Of a stretch of 57,741 nucleotides of DNA, positions 31,523 through 39,257 are shown one piece after another. Position 1 is the stretch's first letter. Each line of letters opens with the position of its first letter. The stretch is from Actinokineospora spheciospongiae. GTDB lineage: Bacteria > Actinomycetota > Actinomycetes > Mycobacteriales > Pseudonocardiaceae. Below the pieces are notes generated by a model, which was not told the origin of the DNA, did not search any database, and saw only the letters and a list, made by a program, of their open reading frames with translations. Both the position numbers and the translations under genes were made by a program. The stretch covers positions 1 to 57,741 of the forward strand of contig NZ_AYXG01000240.1 of assembly GCF_000564855.1 (NCBI RefSeq), in the 5' to 3' direction.

Positions 31523-31918
31523 GTGATTTGTCCGAAGTGTCAGAACGTGATGCACACGGTCGAGCGGCGGGGCGTGCACATCGAGCAGTGCACCGGTTGC
31601 CGGGGGATCTTCCTCGACCACGGGGAGCTGGAGCAGATGGCGGTGGCCGAGCAGCGCCACTACGCCGCTCCGCCGGCTTCGTACCAGCCGGGTGCGCCCG
31701 CGGGCCCGTACCCGCCCGCCGGGCCGTACCCGCCCGCTGGGGGCCACTACCCGGCGCAGCCGCACCAGCCGCACTACCGGGATTCGCCCCCCGGGTACCG
31801 GGACTCGCCCCCCGGCTACGGGCACGGCGGCTACCGCGACTCGCCTCCCGGGTACGGGCACGGCGGCTACGGGCACAAGAAGCGCCGCAAGAGCTTCCTC
31901 GAGGACCTCTTCGACTGA
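31523..31918 (+). CDS. Zinc-ribbon (zf-TFIIB) protein with low-complexity tail
   Basis: A 131-aa protein. Residues 1-45 form a zf-TFIIB zinc ribbon with CPKC (3-6) and CTGC (23-26), then GIFLDHGELEQM. The remainder is Pro/Tyr/Gly/His-rich, with GPYPPA repeats and three copies of YRDSPPGY(GHGG). It ends with a basic-acidic tail, KKRRKSFLEDLFD. Function of the family is unknown; the tail looks like a phase-separating or multivalent binding region. It starts at GTG and is followed eight bases later by a zinc-ribbon kinase-like gene. Confidence 0.8.
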   Translation: MICPKCQNVMHTVERRGVHIEQCTGCRGIFLDHGELEQMAVAEQRHYAAPPASYQPGAPAGPYPPAGPYPPAGGHYPAQPHQPHYRDSPPGYRDSPPGYGHGGYRDSPPGYGHGGYGHKKRRKSFLEDLFD

Positions 31919-31926
31919 GTTCCGCC

Positions 31927-32559
31927 GTGAACCCGATGATCTGCGCGGCCTGCGGCGAGTGGGCCGACGCACCCCGGGTGGACGGGAGCGGGGACGCCGC
32001 GTTCCTCGTGTGTGACCGGTGCGGGCACCGGGAGCCGTTCCGCAGGCTCCCGGTGTTCGCCCTGACCGGTCCCAGCGGAACCGGCAAGTCCACCGTGTGC
32101 CGCCGCCTGGGTCCGCTGCTCGGCGACCGGGCCGTGGTGCTGGAGCAGGACGTCCTGTGGGTCGGCGCGCTGCGCGACCCGGAGGACGACTTCGGCGCGT
32201 TCCGCCGCACCTGGCTGCGCCTGCTGGCCATGCTCAACCAGTCCGGCCGCCCCGCCGTGCTCTGCGGCACGGTCGCGCCCCCGCAGTTCGAGCGCAGGCC
32301 GGAGCGCGCCCTGTTCGGCGACGTGCACTACCTGGCCTTGGTCGCCGAGGACGACGTCCTGCGCGCCCGGCTGTCGGCCCGCCCCGCCTGGCGGGAGTGG
32401 CACGACGAGCGGCGCGTCGCCGACATGCTCGCGTTCAACGCCTGGATCAAGGCGAACGCCGATTCGACCGACGCCCCGATGCGCCTGCTGGACACCTCCT
32501 CGGCCAAGGTCGACGAGACGACCGCCGCCGTGGCGAAGTGGGTACTCGACCTGCTGTGA
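31927..32559 (+). CDS. Zinc-ribbon P-loop nucleotide kinase-like protein
   Basis: A 210-aa protein. An N-terminal zinc ribbon has CAAC (6-9) and CDRC (29-32). It is followed by a P-loop at residues 48-56 (GPSGTGKST) and an adenylate-kinase/AAA-like fold with LEQDVLW and a lid-like RLSARPAWREWHD segment. It probably phosphorylates a small molecule or nucleotide, but the substrate is unknown. The GTG start is used; an ATG three codons later is an alternative. It may be co-transcribed with the preceding zinc-ribbon gene. Confidence 0.72.
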   Translation: MNPMICAACGEWADAPRVDGSGDAAFLVCDRCGHREPFRRLPVFALTGPSGTGKSTVCRRLGPLLGDRAVVLEQDVLWVGALRDPEDDFGAFRRTWLRLLAMLNQSGRPAVLCGTVAPPQFERRPERALFGDVHYLALVAEDDVLRARLSARPAWREWHDERRVADMLAFNAWIKANADSTDAPMRLLDTSSAKVDETTAAVAKWVLDLL

Positions 32560-32598
32560 GGCCGTGGGGGTCGCCTTGTGACCGGACGCACCGCCGGG

Positions 32599-32641
32599 TG
32601 CAAGCTCTCCGCTTGCAGTTGCTAGCACTCGGGCGTAGCGT
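32599..32641 (+). promoter_or_regulatory. Promoter with overlapping inverted repeat for the XRE-hbhA operon
   Basis: TTGCAG (32613-32618) and TAGCGT (32636-32641) are separated by exactly 17 bases, a good housekeeping promoter. The inverted repeat TGCAAGC-N5-GCTTGCA (32599-32617) overlaps the -35 element, so a bound repressor would block polymerase. The XRE protein encoded downstream is the obvious candidate binder. Confidence 0.65.
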
Positions 32642-32672
32642 TGTTCCCGTCACGAGGAGGAGATGCTTTCCG

Positions 32673-33119
32673 ATGGGCGACACCGACGGCGAGGCCAGCG
32701 CGATCGACAAGGTCGCCGACCTGGGCCGCGACATCGGTGGCTACATCAAGCAGCAGCGCGACACCGCCAAGATCTCGTTGCGCCAGCTGTCGAAGCTCGC
32801 GGGCGTCTCCAACCCGTACCTGAGCCAGATCGAACGCGGCCTGCGCAAGCCGAGCGCCGAGATCCTGCAGCAGATCGCCAAGGGACTGCGGATCTCCGCC
32901 GAGGCGCTGTACGTGCGGGCGGGAATCCTCGACCTCCCGGTCGGGGGTCCGGTGCCCGACGCCGTGCGCGCCGACACCGAGCTGACCGAGCGCCAGAAGC
33001 AGGTCCTGCTGGACGTCTACGAGAGCTTCCGGCGCGAGAACGAGAACACCCGATGGTCCACACCAGAGGAATCCGATGTGGACGGCAAGCGGACCGCGGA
33101 TTCCACGAGTGAGGAGTGA
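32673..33119 (+). CDS. XRE-family regulator (Rv0474-like)
   Basis: A 148-aa protein. The HTH lies at residues about 18-75 (IGGYIKQQRDTAKISLRQLSKLAGVSNPYLSQIERGLRKPS). It is followed by EILQQIAKGLRISAEALYVRAGIL and an acidic C-terminal tail. It sits upstream of an hbhA-like gene and a DUF2516 gene, the same order as Rv0474-Rv0475-Rv0476 in Mycobacterium tuberculosis. The ATG has a GAGGAGGAG site upstream; a nearer ATG is in another frame. It probably regulates its own promoter through the overlapping inverted repeat. Confidence 0.85.
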   Translation: MGDTDGEASAIDKVADLGRDIGGYIKQQRDTAKISLRQLSKLAGVSNPYLSQIERGLRKPSAEILQQIAKGLRISAEALYVRAGILDLPVGGPVPDAVRADTELTERQKQVLLDVYESFRRENENTRWSTPEESDVDGKRTADSTSEE

Positions 33120-33123
33120 CGAC

Positions 33124-33816
33124 ATGACCACCACCGAGAAGCCCGCCACCGAGAAGACCACGCTGCCCGAGCCCGTCCGCACGCCGCTGCTGGCCGTGCT
33201 GGGCGCCGGTGACTACGCCGCCAAGGCCGTCGCCGAGGCGTTCGCCAGGGCCAAGGGCCGCGCGGAGAGCACCGTCGAAGAACTCCCCGGCGAGGTCGCG
33301 GGCCTGCGCGGCAAGCTGGACCCGGCCGAGCTGCGCAAGCTGGTCGACGCCTACGCCGCCGCCGCCGTCTCGCTCTACCAGAAGCTGGCCGAGCACGGCG
33401 AGGACGCGCTGGGCAAGCTGCGCGAGCAGCCCCAGGTCAAGCAGCTCGAGGACGCCCTCGCCCTGGCCCAGCTCAAGGCGGGCGACGTGGCGGGCGACGC
33501 CAGGGTGCTGACCGAGGACCTGCTGGCCAAGGTCACCCGCAAGACCCGCGCGGCGGGCGAGAAGGCCGCCAGCGTGACCGAGGACCTCACCGAGCGCACC
33601 GCCCTGGCCACCCAGGAGCTCGCCGAGGAGGTCGCCGAGGCCGTCGAGGACGCGGGCGCCGAGCTGGCGCACGAGGTGCGCACCACCTCCCGCAAGGCCG
33701 CCGACAAGGCCGACCCGGCCCGCAAGCCCGCGGCCACCACCGCCAAGCCCGCGGCCACCGGCACCGCCAAGCCCGCGACCGCCAAGCCCGCCGCGAAGCC
33801 GACCACGGACAAGTAG
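33124..33816 (+). CDS. Heparin-binding haemagglutinin (HbhA)-like protein
   Basis: A 230-aa protein. The first 150 residues are long amphipathic helices (LLAVLGAGDYAAKAVAEAFARAKGRAESTVEELPGE...), likely a coiled coil. The last 50 are Lys/Ala/Pro repeats (KPAATTAKPAATGTAKPAT), as in the heparin-binding tail of mycobacterial HbhA. In mycobacteria HbhA is a surface adhesin that also influences lipid inclusions; in a soil actinomycete a cell-surface or septal role is more likely. It starts four bases after the XRE gene stop. Confidence 0.82.
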   Translation: MTTTEKPATEKTTLPEPVRTPLLAVLGAGDYAAKAVAEAFARAKGRAESTVEELPGEVAGLRGKLDPAELRKLVDAYAAAAVSLYQKLAEHGEDALGKLREQPQVKQLEDALALAQLKAGDVAGDARVLTEDLLAKVTRKTRAAGEKAASVTEDLTERTALATQELAEEVAEAVEDAGAELAHEVRTTSRKAADKADPARKPAATTAKPAATGTAKPATAKPAAKPTTDK

Positions 33817-33915
33817 CCCGCGGCGATCGCGATCACCCGCCCACGACCCCCGGACCGACAGCCCGGGGGTCGTGGCGTGTGGTGGACCTGCCCGGTTCGC
33901 ACGTAGGGTGGTGCT

Positions 33916-34209
33916 GTGCCGGTTCTCGCCTACTGGATCTTGCGGGTCATCGACTGGGCCGCCGTGCCCGTCGGTGTCTTCGCCTTCATCCACGCCCTGT
34001 TGCAGCGACCGGATGCCTATTCCGCCGCCGACCGGCTCAGCAAACCCGCCTGGCTGGGGATCACCGCCGGGGCGGTGGGCGCGCTGCTGCTGTTCAGCTT
34101 CGCGAACTCGGGCTGGTTCTTCTGGACCGCGGGCCTGGTCGCGGCGCTGGTCTACATCGTCGACGTGCGGCCCAAGCTGATCGAGGTGCAGCGCGGCCAG
34201 CGCTGGTGA
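33916..34209 (+). CDS. DUF2516 membrane protein
   Basis: A 97-aa protein with three hydrophobic segments (LAYWILRVIDWAAVPVGVFAFIHALL, WLGITAGAVGALLLFSFA and GWFFWTAGLVAALVYIV) and a YIVDVRPKLIEVQRG tail. It matches the Rv0476 type in sequence character and position after hbhA. Function unknown. It starts at GTG, and its stop overlaps the next start (GTGA). Confidence 0.82.
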   Translation: MPVLAYWILRVIDWAAVPVGVFAFIHALLQRPDAYSAADRLSKPAWLGITAGAVGALLLFSFANSGWFFWTAGLVAALVYIVDVRPKLIEVQRGQRW

Positions 34210-34937
34210 TCCTGGCCCGCTCGTACGGCACCGGTGACCCGCGCACCCTGGTGGTCCCCGGGCTGGGGGCCACCGCCGGTGAGGCGCGCGTCCCGGCGTC
34301 GGGCCTGCCCGGCACCCGGACCGTGCTGACGCTGCCCTCGCACGCCGACAACACCGACGCCCCGCCCGGTTACTGGCACTACGCCACCCTCGCCCGCGAC
34401 GTCGCCGCCGTGCTGGGCGGCACCCGGCAGGCCGTGGGGGTCTCGCTCGGCGCCGCCGCGCTGTGCGCGCTGGTCGCCGCCGACCCGACCGCCCTCGACC
34501 GGCTGGTCCTGCTCCTGCCCGGCGCGCTGTCGAAGCCGCGCCCGGCCCCCTCGGCGGCGCTGGTCCTCGCCATGGCCGACGCCGCGGACGCGGACGACCG
34601 CGCCGGGCTCCGCGCACTGGTCGCGCCGACCGTCCCGCCCGGCACCGGCTCCTACGTCGACGACCGCACCACCGCCCTCCTGCGGCTCGGCCCGGCCCTG
34701 CGCGCCGTCGCCACCGAGGTCCCGGTACCCGACCCGGCAGCCCTGGCCGATGTCCGGGCGCAGGTCCTGGTGGTCGCCGCCACCGGCGACCCGGTGCACC
34801 CGGCCGAGGTCGCCGAGGAGGCCGCCAACGCCTTCCCGCGCGCCGAGCTGGTCCGCTACGACTCGCCCGCCCCGCTGGTCACCCACCGCCGCGAACTGCG
34901 GGCACGCCTCAGCGGCTTCCTGGGCCGCCCGGACTAA
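34206..34937 (+). CDS. Alpha/beta hydrolase-fold protein
   Basis: A 243-aa protein. LVVPGLGATAGEA resembles the oxyanion loop, GVSLGAAAL is the nucleophile elbow (Ser), and VLVVAATGDPVHPAE holds the likely acid Asp; a His is found in LVTHRRELR. It is small and Ala/Leu-rich, with no signal peptide. The substrate is unknown. It is coupled to the DUF2516 gene by GTGA overlap. Confidence 0.75.
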   Translation: MILARSYGTGDPRTLVVPGLGATAGEARVPASGLPGTRTVLTLPSHADNTDAPPGYWHYATLARDVAAVLGGTRQAVGVSLGAAALCALVAADPTALDRLVLLLPGALSKPRPAPSAALVLAMADAADADDRAGLRALVAPTVPPGTGSYVDDRTTALLRLGPALRAVATEVPVPDPAALADVRAQVLVVAATGDPVHPAEVAEEAANAFPRAELVRYDSPAPLVTHRRELRARLSGFLGRPD

Positions 34938-34947
34938 CCTCGGCGCG

Positions 34948-35496
34948 GTGACCTGGAGCATCGCCGGAAGCCTCACCGTCGTCCCCGCCCTCGACCGCCC
35001 GGACCTGCTCGCCGAGCCGGTGGCCAAGGCCCTCACCGGGCTCGACGCCACCCGCGTCGGCGTCGCCGAGATCGACCCGGACCTGGCCGACACCGCCGAG
35101 TTCTGCGCCCACTACGGCTCCCCGCTCGCCGCGTCGGCGAACTGCGTGGTGATCCTGGGCAAGCGCGGGGACACCGAGACCATGGCCGCCTGCCTGGTGC
35201 TCGCCACCACCCGGGCCGACGTCAACGGCCTGGCCCGCAGGCACCTGGGCGTGCGCAAGGCGTCGTTCGCGCCGATGGACCGCGCGGTGGAGGGCAGCGG
35301 CATGGCCTACGGCGGCATCACCCCGATCGGCCTGCCCGCCGGGTGGCCGCTGCTGGTGGACGCTGCCGTGGCCACCGCCCCGGAGCTGGTGATCGGCAGC
35401 GGGGTGCGCGGCAGCAAGCTGCTGGTGCCCGGCGACCTGCTCGCCGGGTTGTCGTCGGCCGAGGTGGTCGAGGGGCTGGGCCGTCCGGTCGGGTGA
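34948..35496 (+). CDS. YbaK/EbsC-family aminoacyl-tRNA deacylase-like protein
   Basis: A 182-aa protein with the YbaK fold: CVVILGKRGDTETMAACLVLATTRADVNGLARRHLGVRKASFAP, the GMAYGGITPIGLP loop and IGSGVRGSKLLVPGDLL. Members hydrolyse mischarged tRNA such as Cys-tRNA(Pro) or Ala-tRNA(Pro). The Lys usual in YbaK is probably the one in VRKASF. It starts at GTG eleven codon-bases after the hydrolase stop. Confidence 0.8.
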   Translation: MTWSIAGSLTVVPALDRPDLLAEPVAKALTGLDATRVGVAEIDPDLADTAEFCAHYGSPLAASANCVVILGKRGDTETMAACLVLATTRADVNGLARRHLGVRKASFAPMDRAVEGSGMAYGGITPIGLPAGWPLLVDAAVATAPELVIGSGVRGSKLLVPGDLLAGLSSAEVVEGLGRPVG

Positions 35497-35595
35497 CGTC
35501 GGCGGGAACCTACCTTCGTCGGTTGCCCCGATATGCCGGTTTCCGGTCCCATTTCCCCTGACGGTCGGTGGAGCGGGCCCAGGGAGGCTGCGGAG

Positions 35596-36285
35596 ATGAC
35601 CATGCAGGTCGAGGGTGGGCCGGAGGCGGCGAGAGCCACCATCCGCGTGGGCGTCGTCGACGACGAGGCCATGGCCAGGGCGTTCGTCACCAAGATCCTC
35701 GGCGCCGCGCCCGACGTCACCGTGGTCGCCGAGGGCGCCGACGGCACCGAGGCGCTGGAGCTGGTCCGCACCAGCTCCCTGGACGTGCTGCTGCTGGACC
35801 TGCGGATGCCGAAGATGGACGGCCTGGACACCCTGCGCGAGCTGCGCCGGGTGCCGGGCGCCCCCGCCGTGGTCGTGCTCACCACCTTCCACGCCGACCA
35901 GGCCGTGGCCACGGCGTTGCAGCTCGGCGCCAAGGGCTTCCTGCTCAAGCACGTCGACCCGGCCGAGCTGGTGCGCGCGGTCCGCGTCGCCGCCCGCGGC
36001 GGGGCGGTGCTCGACCCGACCCTGACCCACGAGCTGATGGGCCACCTGGCCAGCCACCACCTCGACCGGATCGGCGCGGCCACCGAGGTCGCCCGCCTGT
36101 CGGCCCGCCTGCGCGACGTGCTCAAGCTGGTCGGCATGGGGCGCAGCAACGGCGAGATCGCCGAGGCGCTGCGGCTGTCGGACTCCACCGTCCGCGGCTA
36201 CGTCTCGGAGATCCTGGCCGCCACCGGCTGCGCCAACCGGGTCACCGCCGCCGTCCTGGCCCAGCGGGCAGGCCTGCTCGACTGA
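35596..36285 (+). CDS. NarL-type orphan response regulator
   Basis: A 229-aa response regulator. The receiver domain carries VGVVDDEAMAR (acidic pocket), the phosphoacceptor Asp68 in LLLDLRMPKMDG, the Thr of VVLTTFHAD and Lys in GFLLKHV. The C-terminal LuxR-type HTH reads LVGMGRSNGEIAEALRLSDSTVRGYVSEIL. No histidine kinase gene is adjacent, so its partner lies elsewhere. The ATG after GGGAGG and GGAG was chosen; 21 earlier codons have no domain. Confidence 0.88.
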   Translation: MTMQVEGGPEAARATIRVGVVDDEAMARAFVTKILGAAPDVTVVAEGADGTEALELVRTSSLDVLLLDLRMPKMDGLDTLRELRRVPGAPAVVVLTTFHADQAVATALQLGAKGFLLKHVDPAELVRAVRVAARGGAVLDPTLTHELMGHLASHHLDRIGAATEVARLSARLRDVLKLVGMGRSNGEIAEALRLSDSTVRGYVSEILAATGCANRVTAAVLAQRAGLLD

Positions 36286-36358
36286 GGTCCCCGAGCCCAA
36301 CCGGAGAATGGCGTTATCTGAAAACCGGCGCACTGCCGAACCGGTAACCTCACGACCC

Positions 36359-36799
36359 ATGAACCAGGTCCAAGCGGTCACCTCGCGCAGCTTCGCCGCG
36401 CCCGTCGACGCGGTCCGCGCCGCCGTCGCCGACTACACCGGCACCCGTTCGAAGATCCTCCCCGCGAACTACAGCGAGTACGAGGTCCGCGAGGGCGGCA
36501 CCGGCGCGGGCACGGTCGTGCACTGGAAGTTGCAGGCCACCAAGAAGCGCGTCCGCGACTGCCTGCTCGACGTGACCGAACCGCAGCCCGGCACCCTGGT
36601 CGAGGCCGACCGCAACTCCACGCTGGTCACCACCTGGACCGTCGACGGCTCCGCCGACGCGGCGTCGGTGCGCGTCGCCACCACCTGGGAGGGCGCCAAC
36701 GGGATCGGCGGCTTCTTCGAGCGCACCTTCGCCCCCGCGGGCTTGCGCACCATCCACGACGAACTGCTCGCCAACCTGGCCAAGCACCTCAACGCCTGA
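36359..36799 (+). CDS. SRPBCC-family (polyketide cyclase/START-like) protein
   Basis: A 146-aa protein with the helix-grip pattern: AVTSRSFAAPVDAVRAAVADYT, a long beta sheet, and the C-terminal helix RTIHDELLANLAKHLNA. Such proteins bind hydrophobic ligands or act as cyclases and dehydratases; no specific role is visible. The ATG near CACGACCC was chosen over an ATG 17 codons upstream, which lacks a domain. A very strong hairpin follows. Confidence 0.78.
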   Translation: MNQVQAVTSRSFAAPVDAVRAAVADYTGTRSKILPANYSEYEVREGGTGAGTVVHWKLQATKKRVRDCLLDVTEPQPGTLVEADRNSTLVTTWTVDGSADAASVRVATTWEGANGIGGFFERTFAPAGLRTIHDELLANLAKHLNA

Positions 36800-36814
36800 G
36801 GCGCGAGCACGGGA

Positions 36815-36853
36815 AGTGCCGTCAGGGGCGGGAAACCCGCTCCTGACGGCACT
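36815..36853. terminator. 18-bp stem terminator with AAA loop
   Basis: Arms of 18 bases starting AGTGCCGTCAGG pair completely, with one G-T wobble, around a three-base loop. It lies 15 bases after the SRPBCC stop and on the downstream side of the convergent purU. Confidence 0.8.
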
Positions 36854-36971
36854 CGGTCAGACCCACTCCCGATCGGTCGGTTGTGGATGGTCGATGGTGA
36901 TCCTGTTCTGCTCCCCCTTGGTCATGGGGAAGACGATGCCCCGTCGATGCCGCCCCGGGCAACCGATATAT

Positions 36972-36994
36972 GCGTGAACCGCAACGGTTCGCGC
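36972..36994 (-). terminator. purU terminator hairpin
   Basis: A 9-bp stem (GCGTGAACC with GGTTCGCGC, one wobble) with a five-base loop lies 12 bases beyond the purU stop. On the purU strand it is followed by ATATATCGG, which is unusually AT-rich here. Confidence 0.6.
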
Positions 36995-37006
36995 GGCGGC
37001 TCCCGG

Positions 37007-37882
37007 TCAGAGGATGACGGTCTTGTTGCCGTGCAACAGGATTCGGCTCTCCAGGTGCGCGCGCAGCCCGCGCGCCAGCACGACCTTCTCGATGTCGCGG
37101 CCCTTGCGCACCATGTCCACCACCGAGTCCCGGTGGTCGACCCGGATCACGTCCTGCTCCACGATCGGCCCGGCGTCCAGCTCGGCGGTCACGTAGTGGC
37201 AGGTGGCCCCGATCAGCTTCACCCCGCGCCGGTGCGCCTGGTGGTAGGGCCGGGCGCCGACGAACGACGGCAGGAAGCTGTGGTGGATGTTGAGCGCCTT
37301 GCCCGCCCAGTCCGCGCACAACTCCGGCGGCAGCACCTGCATGAACCGCGCCAGCACCACCGCGTCCGGCTTGGCCGCGTCCACGAGCTGGCGCAACTGC
37401 GCGAACGCCGCCCGCTTCCCCTCCGGCTCGCAGGCGGGGAAGGGCACGTGGTGGAACGGGATGCCGTGCGCGCGGGTGATCGCGGCCAGGTCGGTGTGGT
37501 TGCCCACGACCGCCCGCACGTCCACGTCCAGCTCACCGCTCTGCACCCGGCCGAGCAGGTCGTAGAGGCAGTGCCCCTCCTTGGACACCAGGATGACCAC
37601 CCGGCGGCGGCCCCCGGTGTCGGTCACCGACCAGTCCGACTGCGCGTGCAGCCCGCGCGCCACCGCCCCGAACCGCTCCCGCAGCTCGGCGACGTCGAAG
37701 GGCAGCGAGTCCGCCCGCACCTCCTGGCGGGTGAAGAACCAGTTGGTCTCGGGGTCGGTGTGGTAGGCGGCCTCGACGATCCACCCGCCTGCCTCGGCGA
37801 GGAATCCGGCGATGGCGGCGACGATGCCGGTCCGGTCTGGGCAGGCCAGGCGGATCACGTAGCGGCGTTCGGTTGTGGGCAC
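37007..37882 (-). CDS. purU: Formyltetrahydrofolate deformylase PurU
   Basis: A 291-aa enzyme that hydrolyses 10-formyl-tetrahydrofolate to tetrahydrofolate and formate, balancing one-carbon units. An N-terminal ACT domain (YVIRLACPDRTGIVAAIAGFLAEAGGWI) is followed by a formyltransferase-type domain with LNIHHSFLPSF (catalytic His) and ELDAGPIVEQDVIRVDHRDS (catalytic Asp). The GTG before PTTERRYV was chosen. It stands alone, with convergent and divergent neighbours. Confidence 0.93.
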   Translation of the reverse strand: MPTTERRYVIRLACPDRTGIVAAIAGFLAEAGGWIVEAAYHTDPETNWFFTRQEVRADSLPFDVAELRERFGAVARGLHAQSDWSVTDTGGRRRVVILVSKEGHCLYDLLGRVQSGELDVDVRAVVGNHTDLAAITRAHGIPFHHVPFPACEPEGKRAAFAQLRQLVDAAKPDAVVLARFMQVLPPELCADWAGKALNIHHSFLPSFVGARPYHQAHRRGVKLIGATCHYVTAELDAGPIVEQDVIRVDHRDSVVDMVRKGRDIEKVVLARGLRAHLESRILLHGNKTVIL

Positions 37883-38196
37883 GCCCCGATTGTGGCAGCC
37901 ACCGTCCACAAGCGCGCCCCGCTCGCGGCGTTGTCAGCGCCCCCCGAGGTCGGCCATCAGCGAGCGGTCACCGCTCCTGTTGTGAACCCCCAGCCTCTGA
38001 TCGGGTGAATCGGCGGCTCGATCGGCCCGGACAACCGTTGTGGCGCAGTGGTTCCTCCTATTCTGGTCGTGTTCCGCATGGTGCAACTCCGATTCGACGC
38101 CGGGTGTCTGCCGATGACCGCCCCGCCGGATGCGTCCCACACTGTAAAATCCCGGCAACGGCGCACGTGTGTCCTTGCGGGGGTGGAAAGGAAGAC
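37883..38196. other. Intergenic region upstream of purU and the DUF5753 regulator
   Basis: No gene is seen in these 314 bases between divergent genes. TAAAAT at 38145-38150, in an unusually A-rich patch (CACTGTAAAATCCC), could be the -10 of the regulator; a matching -35 is not clear. No large repeat was found. Confidence 0.4.
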
Positions 38197-39027
38197 GTGT
38201 CCGGTCAGAGGAAGAACCCACAGGCGCGCGACCGCACCATCGGCGCCCAGCTCAAGGCTGTCCGCCTGGAGCAGACCCCGCTGAACCTGGAGGCCGCCGC
38301 CCGGGCCATCGGCTGGTCGACGGCGACCCTGAGCCGCACCGAGAACGGCAAGCGGCACATCACCAGCGAGGACGTCGCCATGGTCCTGGCCGTCTACGGC
38401 GTGCCCATGACCCAGCGCGGGGAGCTGATCGAAAGCGCCCGAGCGGGCGTGCAGGCCGGTTGGTGGTCCCGCCCCCTTCCCGGCGTGTTCCCCGACGTGG
38501 GCACCCTGGCCAGCTACGAGGCTTCGGCCAGGGCGATCACGAACTGGTCGCTCAACTTCATCCCCGGGCTGCTGCAAACCGAGCGGTACGCCACGGACCT
38601 GATGATCGAGGACGGCGTCGACCCCCACGACGCCGAGATGCGCTGGCTCGCCCGCTTGCGGCGGCAGGCGGTGTTGCCCACCGTCGACTACGTGGCCTTT
38701 CTCCACGAAGCCGCGTTGTACATGCCGTTCGGCGGCGTCGATGCGCTCCGGGAGCAGTTGGGCCACCTGGTCCAAGCCTCCACCCGAGGCCACGCTGTCC
38801 GCATCGTGCGCGGACGGGTGCCGCACCGATTGCTGCTGCACCCGTGGCTGCTGATGCACTTCCCCGACGCACCCCCGGTGCTGAATGTCGAGCTGCACGG
38901 CAGCAGTGTCTACCTGCACGACGATGAGGTGGACAGCTACGAGAACATGCGCTCCGCGCTCGATCGTCTGGCCCTGTCGACTGCGGAAAGCCGCAGTATG
39001 ATCGAACAACTACGAGAAAGGGTGTGA
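38197..39027 (+). CDS. XRE regulator with DUF5753 (Scr1/WhiJ-like)
   Basis: A 276-aa protein. The XRE HTH (IGAQLKAVRLEQTPLNLEAAARAIGWSTATLSRTENGKRHIT) is followed by the DUF5753 domain, with WWSRPLPGVFPDVGTLASYEASARAITNWSLNFIPGLLQTERYA. Many such genes in streptomycetes, paired with a DUF397 gene as here, affect development and antibiotic production (the WhiJ system). The GTG start has AAGGA upstream; a longer frame runs back 108 codons without a domain. Confidence 0.88.
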   Translation: MSGQRKNPQARDRTIGAQLKAVRLEQTPLNLEAAARAIGWSTATLSRTENGKRHITSEDVAMVLAVYGVPMTQRGELIESARAGVQAGWWSRPLPGVFPDVGTLASYEASARAITNWSLNFIPGLLQTERYATDLMIEDGVDPHDAEMRWLARLRRQAVLPTVDYVAFLHEAALYMPFGGVDALREQLGHLVQASTRGHAVRIVRGRVPHRLLLHPWLLMHFPDAPPVLNVELHGSSVYLHDDEVDSYENMRSALDRLALSTAESRSMIEQLRERV

Positions 39028-39029
39028 TC

Positions 39030-39185
39030 ATGGAGTGGCGCAAGTCATCCCGTTCCGGCAGCACCGGTGACTGTGTCGAGCTGCGGCAGGACCTCGCAGC
39101 CGTGCGGGACAGCAAGCGCCCCGGCGTCACCCTCCCCGTGACCCGGTCCGCCGTCCGCGAGCTGATCACCCGCCTCGCCCGCTGA
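39030..39185 (+). CDS. DUF397 small protein, partner of the XRE regulator
   Basis: A 51-aa protein starting MEWRKSSRSGSTGDCVELRQ, the standard opening of DUF397, followed by VAVRDSK-like AAVRDSKRPGVTLPVTRSAV. It starts two bases after the DUF5753 gene stop. DUF397 proteins are small partners, possibly antagonists, of the XRE regulator in developmental control. It is followed by a strong hairpin. Confidence 0.88.
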   Translation: MEWRKSSRSGSTGDCVELRQDLAAVRDSKRPGVTLPVTRSAVRELITRLAR

Positions 39186-39201
39186 CCCACCGCCCCAAAC
39201 G

Positions 39202-39242
39202 AGCCGGGTTGGGTCACCCCGCCACGGTGACCCAACCCGGCT
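39202..39242. terminator. 17-bp perfect stem between convergent genes
   Basis: AGCCGGGTTGGGTCACC and its exact complement enclose a seven-base loop. It lies 16 bases after the DUF397 stop and 15 bases beyond the stop of the leftward lipoprotein gene, so it can serve both. Confidence 0.85.
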
Positions 39243-39257
39243 TGAGCGCAGGCATTG

